6,847 nt of DNA from an uncultured Alphaproteobacteria bacterium (GCA_934538895.1 CAKTCH010000085.1:1-6847); one strand, 5' to 3'. Positions 1 through 5,032 are shown, counted from the stretch's first letter. Notes: generated from the letters alone by a model not told the origin. Numbers and translations are program-made.

Positions 1-83
1 CGGAAGGATTCATCGAATGCGATGCCATCGCCGTCCGCGACATGAACGGTCGTACCTACATCCACTGTAAACCGCAAGCATAA
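1..83 (+). CDS. 3' end of an unidentified gene (partial)
   Basis: An open frame enters from the left edge and stops at TAA 81-83. The visible last 26 residues include IECDAIAVRDMNGRTYIHC and end in KPQA. Codon use looks like that of the chromosomal genes downstream, and the stop lies 31 bases before a well-placed start, which suggests co-transcription with the next gene. Too little is visible to assign a family. The main doubt is whether this frame is the real one. The absence of stops and the plausible tail support it only modestly. Confidence 0.45.
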   Translation, partial: EGFIECDAIAVRDMNGRTYIHCKPQA

Positions 84-114
84 AAATACATAACCATAGA
101 AACAGGAGACTATC

Positions 115-393
115 ATGGCTTTTAACAGACACCCCCACATTTCCGCCCTTCACATGGTACGCCGTGCCGACGACACCACCGGCAAGGAAGAAAAAATCCT
201 GGTTCTGGAAACCGACCTGCAATTGCCGCAGGCCGGTCAGGAATGTGAAGACACCAATCTTTACATGGTATTGCGCCAGCTTGAGCGCCTGCGCGAAGAC
301 GTGGAGAGCACTTACGGCAAGTTCGAAGTGGTGGAAATCCGCAGCGTCAACGATAATCGCGGCATGAAGCCGCTGCCGAATTATCTGCAATAA
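115..393 (+). CDS. Conserved-looking hypothetical protein, 92 aa
   Basis: This is a small soluble protein that I do not recognise. It starts at ATG 115 with a clear ribosome binding site (AGGAG at 104-108, 6-base spacing) and ends at TAA 391-393. There is no signal peptide or membrane segment. The N-terminus is His-rich (NRHPHISALHMVRR). A charged segment KEEKILVLETDLQLP follows, and the C-terminal half (about residues 47-75) looks helical and amphipathic, with LRQLERLREDVE. The gene lies 31 bases behind the preceding partial gene and converges on dapF with a 30-base gap in which I see no terminator hairpin. GC-rich third positions match the core genes, so it looks native. Existence is fairly sure; function is unknown. 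Confidence 0.8.
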   Translation: MAFNRHPHISALHMVRRADDTTGKEEKILVLETDLQLPQAGQECEDTNLYMVLRQLERLREDVESTYGKFEVVEIRSVNDNRGMKPLPNYLQ

Positions 394-423
394 TCATTTA
401 CGCCGTCAAGAATACATCGCAAA

Positions 424-1251
424 TTACGCGGCTTTCAGCACGCCTTCGTATACGCGCGTTGCCGGACCGGTCATCAGGATGTGGCCGTCTTCCGTGCGCC
501 ATTCCATGAAAAGGCTGCCGCCGTCGAGGACGATTTCCGCCTTGCGTCCGGTCAAGCCCCTGCGGGCCGCCGCGACGATGGTGGCGCAGGCGCCGGAACC
601 GCAGGCCTGCGTCACGCCCGTACCGCGCTCCCATACGCGCACGCGCACTTTTTCAGGCGACAATACTTGCGCGAATTCGACGTTGGTGCGCTCGGGGAAC
701 AGCACATGGTTCTCCACTTCCGGCCCCAGCTTTTCCAATTCAACTTTCATCACATCGTCGACGAAGAAAATCGTGTGCGGGTTGCCGACATTGACCGCCA
801 CAGGGTCGGTCATGGTTTCGCGGCTATGGACGATGCCGAGGTTCAGCGTGTCGCATTCACGCGAGAGAGGAATTTCGTCCCATCTGGTGCGCGGGACGCC
901 CATATCGACCTGTATCAGGCCGCCTTCGACGATGCGGCTGGGCAGCAGCCCCACCACGGTTTCGAGCACGCACTCTTTCAGGCCGTTCCGTTCCATATAA
1001 AGCGATGCCACGCAGCGCGCGCCATTGCCGCAAGCCTGCGCTTCCGAGCCGTCAGTATTGTAAATCCGCATAAAGATATCGGCCTGCGGGTTCTTCGGTT
1101 TTTCCATCACCAGAACCTGATCGCAGCCCACGCCCCGGCGGCGGTCGGCGATTTTACGTGTCTGCTCGGGCGTGACGATGCCGCCATCGGTCACGTCGAT
1201 TACCGCAAAATCGTTACCCAGACCGTGCATTTTGATAAAACTGGTCAGCAT
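424..1251 (-). CDS. dapF: Diaminopimelate epimerase DapF
   Basis: DapF is a cytoplasmic, cofactor-independent epimerase that converts LL- to meso-diaminopimelate, the precursor of lysine and of the peptidoglycan cross-link. The 275-residue length is usual for the family. Visible motifs are KMHGLGNDF (7-15), GCDQ (42-45), NTDGSEAQACGNGARC (65-80) with catalytic Cys74, GNPH (156-159), and ERGTGVTQACGSGA (208-221) with the second catalytic Cys217, so both halves of the two-cysteine racemase site are intact. The ATG at 1251 is chosen because the family begins a few residues before MHGLGNDF. A purine run (AAAGG) touches the start codon and AGAGG lies 11 bases upstream, so the ribosome binding site is not ideal. 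The gene is divergent from ffh and convergent with the 92-aa gene. No convincing promoter of its own was found in the AT-rich stretch 1252-1330. Confidence 0.97.
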   Translation of the reverse strand: MLTSFIKMHGLGNDFAVIDVTDGGIVTPEQTRKIADRRRGVGCDQVLVMEKPKNPQADIFMRIYNTDGSEAQACGNGARCVASLYMERNGLKECVLETVVGLLPSRIVEGGLIQVDMGVPRTRWDEIPLSRECDTLNLGIVHSRETMTDPVAVNVGNPHTIFFVDDVMKVELEKLGPEVENHVLFPERTNVEFAQVLSPEKVRVRVWERGTGVTQACGSGACATIVAAARRGLTGRKAEIVLDGGSLFMEWRTEDGHILMTGPATRVYEGVLKAA

Positions 1252-1333
1252 CCTTTAACGCGCCTCTTCAAAAAATCCTGTATTATCAGGAATATAGGCG
1301 GTAATAATTAAAAAGAAAAGTGCGGGGTTTTCC

Positions 1334-1362
1334 TTGACTTCCCTGCCTTAACCTTCTATTTT
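1334..1362 (+). promoter_or_regulatory. Sigma70-type promoter for ffh
   Basis: TTGACT at 1334-1339 and TATTTT at 1357-1362 are separated by exactly 17 bases, close to the consensus housekeeping promoter. Transcription would begin near 1369, giving ffh an untranslated leader of roughly 95 bases. It is the best promoter-like sequence in the dapF-ffh divergent region and is the likely entry point for the ffh-rpsP operon. This is inferred from sequence only. Confidence 0.6.
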
Positions 1363-1363
1363 C

Positions 1364-1441
1364 TCACGAAATTTCACGAACACTGTTGTCACATCAGTGC
1401 TTTCGGGTACACCGCAGTCGGCGAAGTTACGCTCACTGCGG
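1364..1441 (+). promoter_or_regulatory. ffh leader with short repeats and a possible hairpin
   Basis: TCACGAA occurs twice, at 1364-1370 and 1374-1380, exactly one helical turn apart and straddling the predicted start of transcription. Downstream, CACTG/CAGTG (1381-1385 with 1395-1399) and CCGCAGT/ACTGCGG (1412-1418 with 1435-1441, 16-base loop) could form stems in the leader RNA. The second stem ends 13 bases before the ffh ribosome binding site. A regulator site or leader structure is possible, but short repeats like these also occur by chance. Confidence 0.25.
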
Positions 1442-1464
1442 CACAAATGTTTTTGAGGATTTTG

Positions 1465-2913
1465 ATGTTTGAGTCTTTAGGACAAAAACTCGGCAAGGTA
1501 TTCACGGGGCTGCGCGGTAAAGGCGCCCTGAAGGAAGACGACGTCAACGACGCGATGCGCGAAATCCGCGTGGCGCTGCTGGAGGCCGACGTCGCCCTGC
1601 CCGTCGTCAAAACCTTTATTGAAACGGTGAAAGAACGCGCGATCGGTCAGGAAATCATCGCTTCCGTGACCCCGGCACAGCAGGTCGTCAAAATCGTTCA
1701 TGACGCCCTTGTCGAGATGCTCGGCAGCGAGACGTCGGAACTGAAATTCACCACGCCGCCCTCGATCTATCTGATGGTCGGCCTGCAAGGCTCGGGCAAG
1801 ACCACAAGCACCGCGAAAATCGCGCGCATGTTATCCGAGAAGCAGCGTCAGAAAGTGCTGATGGCCTCTCTCGACGTATACCGCCCGGCGGCGCAGGAAC
1901 AACTGCGTCAGCTGGGTGAACAGACGGGTATCGCCACACTGCCGATCGTGACGGGCGAAAAGCCGGAAGCGATTACCAGGCGCGCGCTGGAGGCTGGCCG
2001 CCTTGAAGGTTTCGATGTCGTTATCCTCGATACGGCGGGCCGTCTGGCGATTGACGAAGAGATGATGAACGAGGTCGCGCTGGTGCGCGATCTGGCCAAA
2101 CCGGTTGAGACATTGCTTGTCGCGGACGCGATGACGGGTCAGGACGCGGTGAACGTCGCCAAGGCGTTTGAAGATAAAGTCGGCCTGACCGGCATCATCC
2201 TCACGCGCGTTGACGGCGATGCGCGTGGCGGTGCGGCGCTGTCGATGAAATCTGTTACCGGCAAGCCGGTGAAGTTCCTCGGTACGGGTGAAAAATCCGA
2301 CGCGCTGGAGCCGTTCCATCCCGACCGTATCGCGGGCCGTATCCTCGGCATGGGCGACGTCGTTTCCCTCGTTGAGAAAGCGATTGAAACCGTCGATGCG
2401 AATGAAGCCGAAGAAATGGCGCGCAAGTTCCAGAAAGGCCAGTTTGATTTCAACGACCTGCTGTCGCAAATGCGCCAGATGGACAAGATGGGCGGCGTGC
2501 AAAGCCTCGTGAAGATGCTCCCCGGTCTGGGCGATATCGCGTCGAAACTGGATGAAGCCGGTATCGACAACAAGGCGGTAAAGCGTCAGGAAGCGATTAT
2601 CCTGTCTATGACCAAAGAGGAGCGCACCCGCCCCGAAATCCTCAACGCGTCGCGCAAACGCCGTATCGCCGAAGGTTGCGGCATGACCGTGCAGGACGTG
2701 AACAAGCTTTATAAACAACTGCAACAAATGCAGACGATGATGAAGCGCATGAAGAAAATGGGTATGGGCAAAATGGCGGGCATGATGTCCGGCATGATGA
2801 ACGACAAGGATAAAGAAATTATGGCCGAGCGGATGCAAGCGCACGGCCTTAAAGGACTACCGGGCGGTGGCGGGAGCATTCTCGGCGCCAACCCGTTTCT
2901 GAAGAAAAGATGA
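1465..2913 (+). CDS. ffh: Signal recognition particle GTPase Ffh (SRP54)
   Basis: Ffh binds 4.5S RNA and signal sequences of nascent inner-membrane proteins and delivers ribosomes to FtsY through paired GTP hydrolysis. Its 482 residues show the N domain (about 1-95), the G domain with P-loop GLQGSGKTT (106-114), DTAGR (189-193) and TRVDGDARGG (247-256), and a methionine-rich M domain from about 300. The M domain has a finger loop (LSQMRQMDKMGG), the RNA-binding stretch SRKRRIAEGCG (396-406), and a Met-rich tail (KRMKKMGMGKMAGMMSGMM). The start is ATG 1465 (MFESLGQKL), preceded by GAGG at 1455-1458 with 6-base spacing. The in-frame ATG at 1447 lacks a binding site and adds residues untypical of the family. 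The neighbouring rpsP is the usual alphaproteobacterial partner. The 4.5S RNA gene is not in the window. Confidence 0.98.
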   Translation: MFESLGQKLGKVFTGLRGKGALKEDDVNDAMREIRVALLEADVALPVVKTFIETVKERAIGQEIIASVTPAQQVVKIVHDALVEMLGSETSELKFTTPPSIYLMVGLQGSGKTTSTAKIARMLSEKQRQKVLMASLDVYRPAAQEQLRQLGEQTGIATLPIVTGEKPEAITRRALEAGRLEGFDVVILDTAGRLAIDEEMMNEVALVRDLAKPVETLLVADAMTGQDAVNVAKAFEDKVGLTGIILTRVDGDARGGAALSMKSVTGKPVKFLGTGEKSDALEPFHPDRIAGRILGMGDVVSLVEKAIETVDANEAEEMARKFQKGQFDFNDLLSQMRQMDKMGGVQSLVKMLPGLGDIASKLDEAGIDNKAVKRQEAIILSMTKEERTRPEILNASRKRRIAEGCGMTVQDVNKLYKQLQQMQTMMKRMKKMGMGKMAGMMSGMMNDKDKEIMAERMQAHGLKGLPGGGGSILGANPFLKKR

Positions 2914-2982
2914 TCAGATGATCGGATAATCAGATGAACAGAATTAACTTTCCGGTCATCCGATCATCCGATCATCCGATTA
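2911..2982 (+). repeat. Long imperfect inverted repeat made of 8-bp units
   Basis: The arms at 2911-2937 and 2956-2982 are nearly complementary (three A-C mismatches and one G-T wobble in 27 positions) around an 18-base loop. The right arm is three tandem copies of TCATCCGA with a partial unit. The left arm is the complementary series with three G-to-A differences. The first base of the structure is the first base of the ffh stop codon, and the 3' end is 18 bases before the rpsP ribosome binding site. There is no T-run, so it is not a standard intrinsic terminator. A role in mRNA processing, stability or attenuation between ffh and rpsP is possible. It could also be a dispersed repeat. Confidence 0.75.
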
Positions 2983-3015
2983 CTGGTTTAACGGCTACTT
3001 AAAGGAGAAAACACT

Positions 3016-3477
3016 ATGGCCCTCAAACTGAGAATGTCCCGTCAAGGACGTAAAAACCTGCCTTTCTATCACATCGTCGTGGCCGACAGCCGCGCCGCGC
3101 GTGACGGCAAGTTCGTTGAAAAAATTGGCACGTACGATCCGCGCCTGCCGAACGACAGCGACAAGCGCATTGTCCTGAACGCCGAGCGCGTGAAATACTG
3201 GCTGAGCCAGGGCGCGCAACCGTCCGAGCGCGTAGCGATTTTCCTCGGCAAGGCCGGTCTGGCACCGATGCCGGAGCAATTCAACCGTCCGAAAAAATCC
3301 GCGCCGAAGCAAAAAACAGTAATGCGTATGGAAGAAAAAGCCGCTAAGAAAGCCGCCGCAGAAGAAGCTGCCAAGGCCGCTGCTGAAGAAGCCAAAGCCG
3401 CTGCCGCCGCGCCGAAGGAAGAGCCTGTTGCAGAAGCGCCGGCTGCTGAAGCTCCTGCTGAAACACCGGCAGAATAA
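3016..3477 (+). CDS. rpsP: 30S ribosomal protein S16
   Basis: S16 is a primary-to-secondary binding protein of the 30S subunit body and is needed for its assembly. The N-terminal 80 or so residues carry the family sequence: MALKLRMSRQGRKNLPFYHI, then VVADSR, GKFVEKIGTYDP, and a region ending KYWLSQGAQPSERVAIFLGKAG. The remaining part to residue 153 is a low-complexity, Ala/Glu/Lys/Pro-rich tail (for example KAAKKAAAEEAAKAAAEEAKAAAAAP), nearly doubling the length of the 82-residue E. coli protein. Such tails are common in alphaproteobacterial S16. The ribosome binding site AAAGGAG at 3001-3007 is strong with 8-base spacing. It follows ffh, and its usual partner rimM has been pushed about 1 kb downstream by inserted DNA. 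Confidence 0.97.
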   Translation: MALKLRMSRQGRKNLPFYHIVVADSRAARDGKFVEKIGTYDPRLPNDSDKRIVLNAERVKYWLSQGAQPSERVAIFLGKAGLAPMPEQFNRPKKSAPKQKTVMRMEEKAAKKAAAEEAAKAAAEEAKAAAAAPKEEPVAEAPAAEAPAETPAE

Positions 3478-3494
3478 TCGATATACCTTTATCC

Positions 3495-3528
3495 CCCTCT
3501 CCCTTCGGGAGAGGGCTGGGGTGAGGGG
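3495..3528 (+). repeat. REP-like hairpin unit 0, between rpsP and the DUF559 gene
   Basis: CCCTCTCCC (3495-3503), loop TTC and GGGAGAGGG (3507-3515) form a perfect 9-bp stem, followed by the tail CTGGGGTGAGGGG (3516-3528). The same core and tail recur at 3889-3921 and 4428-4461, and the matching sequence even continues as AAAGCAG. This resembles the widely scattered REP-type elements of Proteobacteria. No T-run follows the stem. It sits 18 bases after the rpsP stop and 14 bases before the DUF559 start, so its tail may also lend a loose purine-rich ribosome binding site. Confidence 0.85.
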
Positions 3529-3542
3529 AAAGCAGCGCAGAA

Positions 3543-4400
3543 TTGGCCAGCCAAAAACCACCCGCAGGTCCTCTTCTCGATAACGCGCGCAGTTTACGGC
3601 AGTCTTTAACCGATGCCGAAAAACTTATGTGGGAAGAACTGCGTAATCGCAGGTTCAAAGGCTTAAAATTTCGCCGCCAGCACCCTGTTCCACCCTACAT
3701 CGTCGATTTCTTTTGTGAGGAATCAGGATTGGTCGTTGAACTGGATGGCGGACAACACACAGAAGAATCCGACCATGAACGTACAATCTTTCTACAGAAA
3801 AAAGGTTATCGCGTAATTCGTTTCTGGAATAACGATGTGCTAGGCAATATCGAAGGTGTGATGACCAAGATAAAAGAAGAAACAGACTCCCTCTCCCCCC
3901 GGGAGAGGGCTGGGGTGAGGGAAAAGCAGAATGAACCCTCCGTGCAAACACCCCCTCACCCTAACCCTCTCCCGGAGGGAGAGGGAATGAAGCATTTAAT
4001 TCCTGATCATTTTTTTAACATTCCATATAGGTCAGAATGCTATCCCGGGGCCGTCAACTTGGCCAATCTACAAAATGGGGCTAATTGTCAGCGTTTTGCT
4101 TATGAGCTATTACGCCATTTTGGATATATCATTCCAGATTTTCGCTCGCGCGAACTGTGGGAAGATGACATGCATACTTATGCAGTGACATCTCCCGAAC
4201 CTCTCGATCTGCTTTTATTCAGCAAGGATGAAAATTGTTGGGGTGCTCATGTCGCTGTTAATATCGGTGGCGATATGGTTCTTCATTTATCAGAGAAAAA
4301 TGGATTACCGGCATTTGAGACAATGCAAGAAATGATGGCCAAGCCAGAATATAAAATTTTTATCGGTACAAAGCGTTGCCGTATAAGAGGCAGGATGTGA
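3543..4400 (+). CDS. DUF559 (Vsr-like) endonuclease-type protein, ORF fused to an NlpC/P60-like domain
   Basis: Residues 15-113 match the DUF559 pattern: ARSLRQSLTDAEKLMWEELR, FRRQHPVPPYIVDF, VVELDGGQH and GYRVIRFWNNDVLGNIEGV. The presumed PD-(D/E)XK-fold residues Asp55, Glu66, Asp68 and His72 are present. The substrate and role of this family are not established; the relation to Vsr nicking enzymes is structural inference. Instead of stopping after KIKEE (109-113), the frame crosses a REP pair, coding SLSPRERAGVR and PHPNPLPEGEG (114-148), and continues into a hydrolase-like domain (149-285). TTG 3543 is the only start between the upstream in-frame stop (3522-3524) and the domain. The later ATG 3627 would cut off the conserved LTDAE segment. 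The product may be one fused protein or two proteins, because a better start lies at 3987. The gene interrupts the rpsP-rimM operon. Confidence 0.75.
   Translation: MASQKPPAGPLLDNARSLRQSLTDAEKLMWEELRNRRFKGLKFRRQHPVPPYIVDFFCEESGLVVELDGGQHTEESDHERTIFLQKKGYRVIRFWNNDVLGNIEGVMTKIKEETDSLSPRERAGVREKQNEPSVQTPPHPNPLPEGEGMKHLIPDHFFNIPYRSECYPGAVNLANLQNGANCQRFAYELLRHFGYIIPDFRSRELWEDDMHTYAVTSPEPLDLLLFSKDENCWGAHVAVNIGGDMVLHLSEKNGLPAFETMQEMMAKPEYKIFIGTKRCRIRGRM
3857..3993 (+). repeat. 137-bp direct repeat, copy A
   Basis: This block matches 4396-4532 at 134 of 137 positions with no gaps (offset 539). It begins with the last codons of the DUF559 domain (TGTGATGACCAAG), contains two REP hairpins in opposite orientation, and ends with ATGAAGC, the first codons of the following gene. 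Outside these limits the two contexts differ. The three differences are at 3922 (A/G), 3974 (G/A) and 3986 (A/G). Confidence 0.97.
3889..3985 (+). repeat. Inverted REP pair A (BIME-like)
   Basis: Unit 1A has stem CCCTCTCCC 3889-3897 / GGGAGAGGG 3901-3909 with tail CTGGGGTGAGGG to 3921. Unit 2A is the mirror image: head CCCCCTCACCCTAA 3951-3964, then stem 3965-3973 / 3977-3985. The heads and tails are also complementary, so the whole 97 bases could fold as one large cruciform. The 3' arm of unit 2A ends one base before ATG 3987. Confidence 0.9.
3987..4400 (+). CDS. NlpC/P60-like cysteine hydrolase (alternative start inside the fused ORF)
   Basis: Read from ATG 3987, this is a 137-residue protein with its own purine-rich upstream site (GGGAGAGGGA, 3977-3986). 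It resembles small papain-fold NlpC/P60-type hydrolases, which cleave peptide or amide bonds, often in cell wall. The candidate triad is Cys34 in GANCQRFAYELLRHFG, His88 in WGAHVAVNIGG and His100 in VLHLSEKNGLP, and the C-terminal IGTKR is also typical. Family assignment comes from the C-H-H spacing and flanking sequence and is moderate. There is no signal peptide, so it would stay in the cytoplasm unless exported otherwise. Codons are visibly AT-richer than in the core genes (the run TTA ATT CCT GAT CAT TTT TTT near the start), suggesting foreign origin. The TGA stop overlaps ATG 4400, which is in frame with rimM. Confidence 0.65.
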   Translation: MKHLIPDHFFNIPYRSECYPGAVNLANLQNGANCQRFAYELLRHFGYIIPDFRSRELWEDDMHTYAVTSPEPLDLLLFSKDENCWGAHVAVNIGGDMVLHLSEKNGLPAFETMQEMMAKPEYKIFIGTKRCRIRGRM

Positions 4401-4427
4401 TGACCAAGATAAAAGAAGAAACAGACT

Positions 4428-4524
4428 CCCTCTCCCCCCGGGAGAGGGCTGGGGTGAGGGGAAAGCAGAATGAACCCTCCGTGCAAACACCCCCTCACCC
4501 TAACCCTCTCCCAGAGGGAGAGGG
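4428..4524 (+). repeat. Inverted REP pair B (BIME-like)
   Basis: Unit 1B has stem 4428-4436 / 4440-4448 with tail CTGGGGTGAGGGG to 4461. Unit 2B has head 4490-4503 and stem 4504-4512 / 4516-4524, loop AGA. It is the same arrangement as pair A. The tail here matches that of unit 0 (3516-3528) exactly, including the following AAAGCAG, so unit 1B and unit 0 are closer to each other at that base than either is to 1A. Confidence 0.9.
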
Positions 4525-4525
4525 G
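4516..4525 (+). promoter_or_regulatory. rimM ribosome binding site inside a REP hairpin arm
   Basis: GGGAGAGGGG directly precedes ATG 4526 and is the only purine-rich site there. Its first nine bases are also the 3' arm of the perfect 9-bp REP hairpin 4504-4524, so folding would hide the site. The matching sequence stands before ATG 3987. The spacing is tight: AGAGG ends two bases before the start codon. Confidence 0.55.
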
Positions 4526-5032
4526 ATGAAGCGTGTGTGTTTGGGGGAAATCTCTACGGCACACGGTGTGCGGGGGCTGGTGCGGGTGCGTGTTTATGGT
4601 GATGATCCGCAGGCTTTGACGAAGTACGGGCCGCTGTTCACTTCCGAAACGGGTGAAAAAACAATCACCGTTAAAATGAAGAATGCCGCGAACAAATTCT
4701 GGATCGCGGAAGTCGCGGGTGTAACCGACAGGAACGCCGCCGAGGCGTTGCGTGGCATCAAGTTATGGCTGGAACGCGGCAAGCTGCCTGAACTGGAAGA
4801 AGACGGCGAAGTTTATTACGAAGACCTCGTGGGCATGACCGTGAAGTCGGCGACTGACGATAACATCGGCGTTGTGATCGCGGTCGAGAATTTCGGGGCC
4901 GGCGATCTGCTTGAGATTAAGCCGCCTGCGGGAGCAACTTTCTACCTTCCCTACGCTGACGAATATATCGTTGAAGTAAATCTGCCCGCAAAAATCATTA
5001 CCGCTGAAATTCCGGAAGGGCTACGGGATTAG
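4526..5032 (+). CDS. rimM: Ribosome maturation factor RimM
   Basis: RimM binds S19 in the 30S head and assists late maturation of 16S rRNA and the small subunit. The 168 residues are typical in length. The N-terminal domain has GEISTAHGVRGLVRV (7-21), and the C-terminal PRC-barrel begins with VYYEDLVGMTV (96-106), followed by GDLLEI and FYLPYADEYIVEVN. The start at ATG 4526 is chosen from family alignment (short lead before GEI). However, the frame is open upstream through the repeat block to ATG 4400, which overlaps the hydrolase stop as TGATG and has GAGG (4387-4390) and AGGA (4392-4395) before it. That would give a 210-residue form whose extra 42 residues come from the DUF559 end and the REP pair. 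The TAG stop directly abuts the trmD ATG. Confidence 0.95.
   Translation: MKRVCLGEISTAHGVRGLVRVRVYGDDPQALTKYGPLFTSETGEKTITVKMKNAANKFWIAEVAGVTDRNAAEALRGIKLWLERGKLPELEEDGEVYYEDLVGMTVKSATDDNIGVVIAVENFGAGDLLEIKPPAGATFYLPYADEYIVEVNLPAKIITAEIPEGLRD

Larger units (their letters stand above)
3495..4525 (+). mobile_element. Putative REP-bounded accessory cassette in the rpsP-rimM junction
   Basis: The segment from the first REP hairpin to the last base before the rimM ATG is absent from the usual rpsP-rimM operon. It carries a DUF559 endonuclease-type gene, an NlpC/P60-like gene, five REP-like hairpins and a 137-bp direct duplication. No transposase, integrase or short target-site duplication is visible, so the mechanism is unknown. 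Calling it mobile is an inference from context, repeat content and the AT-richer composition of the hydrolase gene. Confidence 0.45.
4396..4532 (+). repeat. 137-bp direct repeat, copy B
   Basis: This is the second copy of the block at 3857-3993. It starts inside the stop region of the hydrolase gene and ends after the first two codons of rimM. The frame here differs from copy A relative to the upstream gene, but it still reads MTKIKEETDS, the REP-coded peptide and then RimM without a stop. It retains a vestige of the DUF559 3' end that has no function here unless used as a RimM extension. Confidence 0.97.

Noticed and set aside
481..1311. Long plus-strand open frame opposite dapF
   Set aside because: It is an antisense shadow of dapF, which has complete catalytic motifs. 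The shadow has no recognisable domain.
1447..1464. Earlier ATG for ffh giving six extra residues
   Set aside because: It has no ribosome binding site before it. The GAGG at 1455-1458 serves ATG 1465, and the family starts MFESL-like.
1831..2844. Long minus-strand open frame opposite ffh (337 codons, His-rich)
   Set aside because: It arises from the codon bias of ffh. It has no domain and no sensible upstream site, while ffh is unambiguous.
3495..3528. Intrinsic terminator behind rpsP
   Set aside because: The hairpin is perfect but is followed by CTGGGGTGAGGGG rather than a T-run, so it fits a REP element better. Some attenuation cannot be excluded.
3655..3951. Minus-strand frame with SPQPSPGGRG-type sequence (also 4305-4564)
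   Set aside because: These are reverse-strand translations of the REP pairs and the antisense of DUF559 or the hydrolase. Such peptides are a known artefact of this repeat.
3495..4524. CRISPR-like array from the spaced GC-rich repeats
   Set aside because: Spacing is irregular, the units are in both orientations, coding sequence lies between them, and no cas gene is present.
3857..4532. Insertion sequence with target-site duplication
   Set aside because: No transposase or terminal inverted repeats flank the hydrolase gene, and a 137-bp duplication is much longer than those made by insertion sequences.
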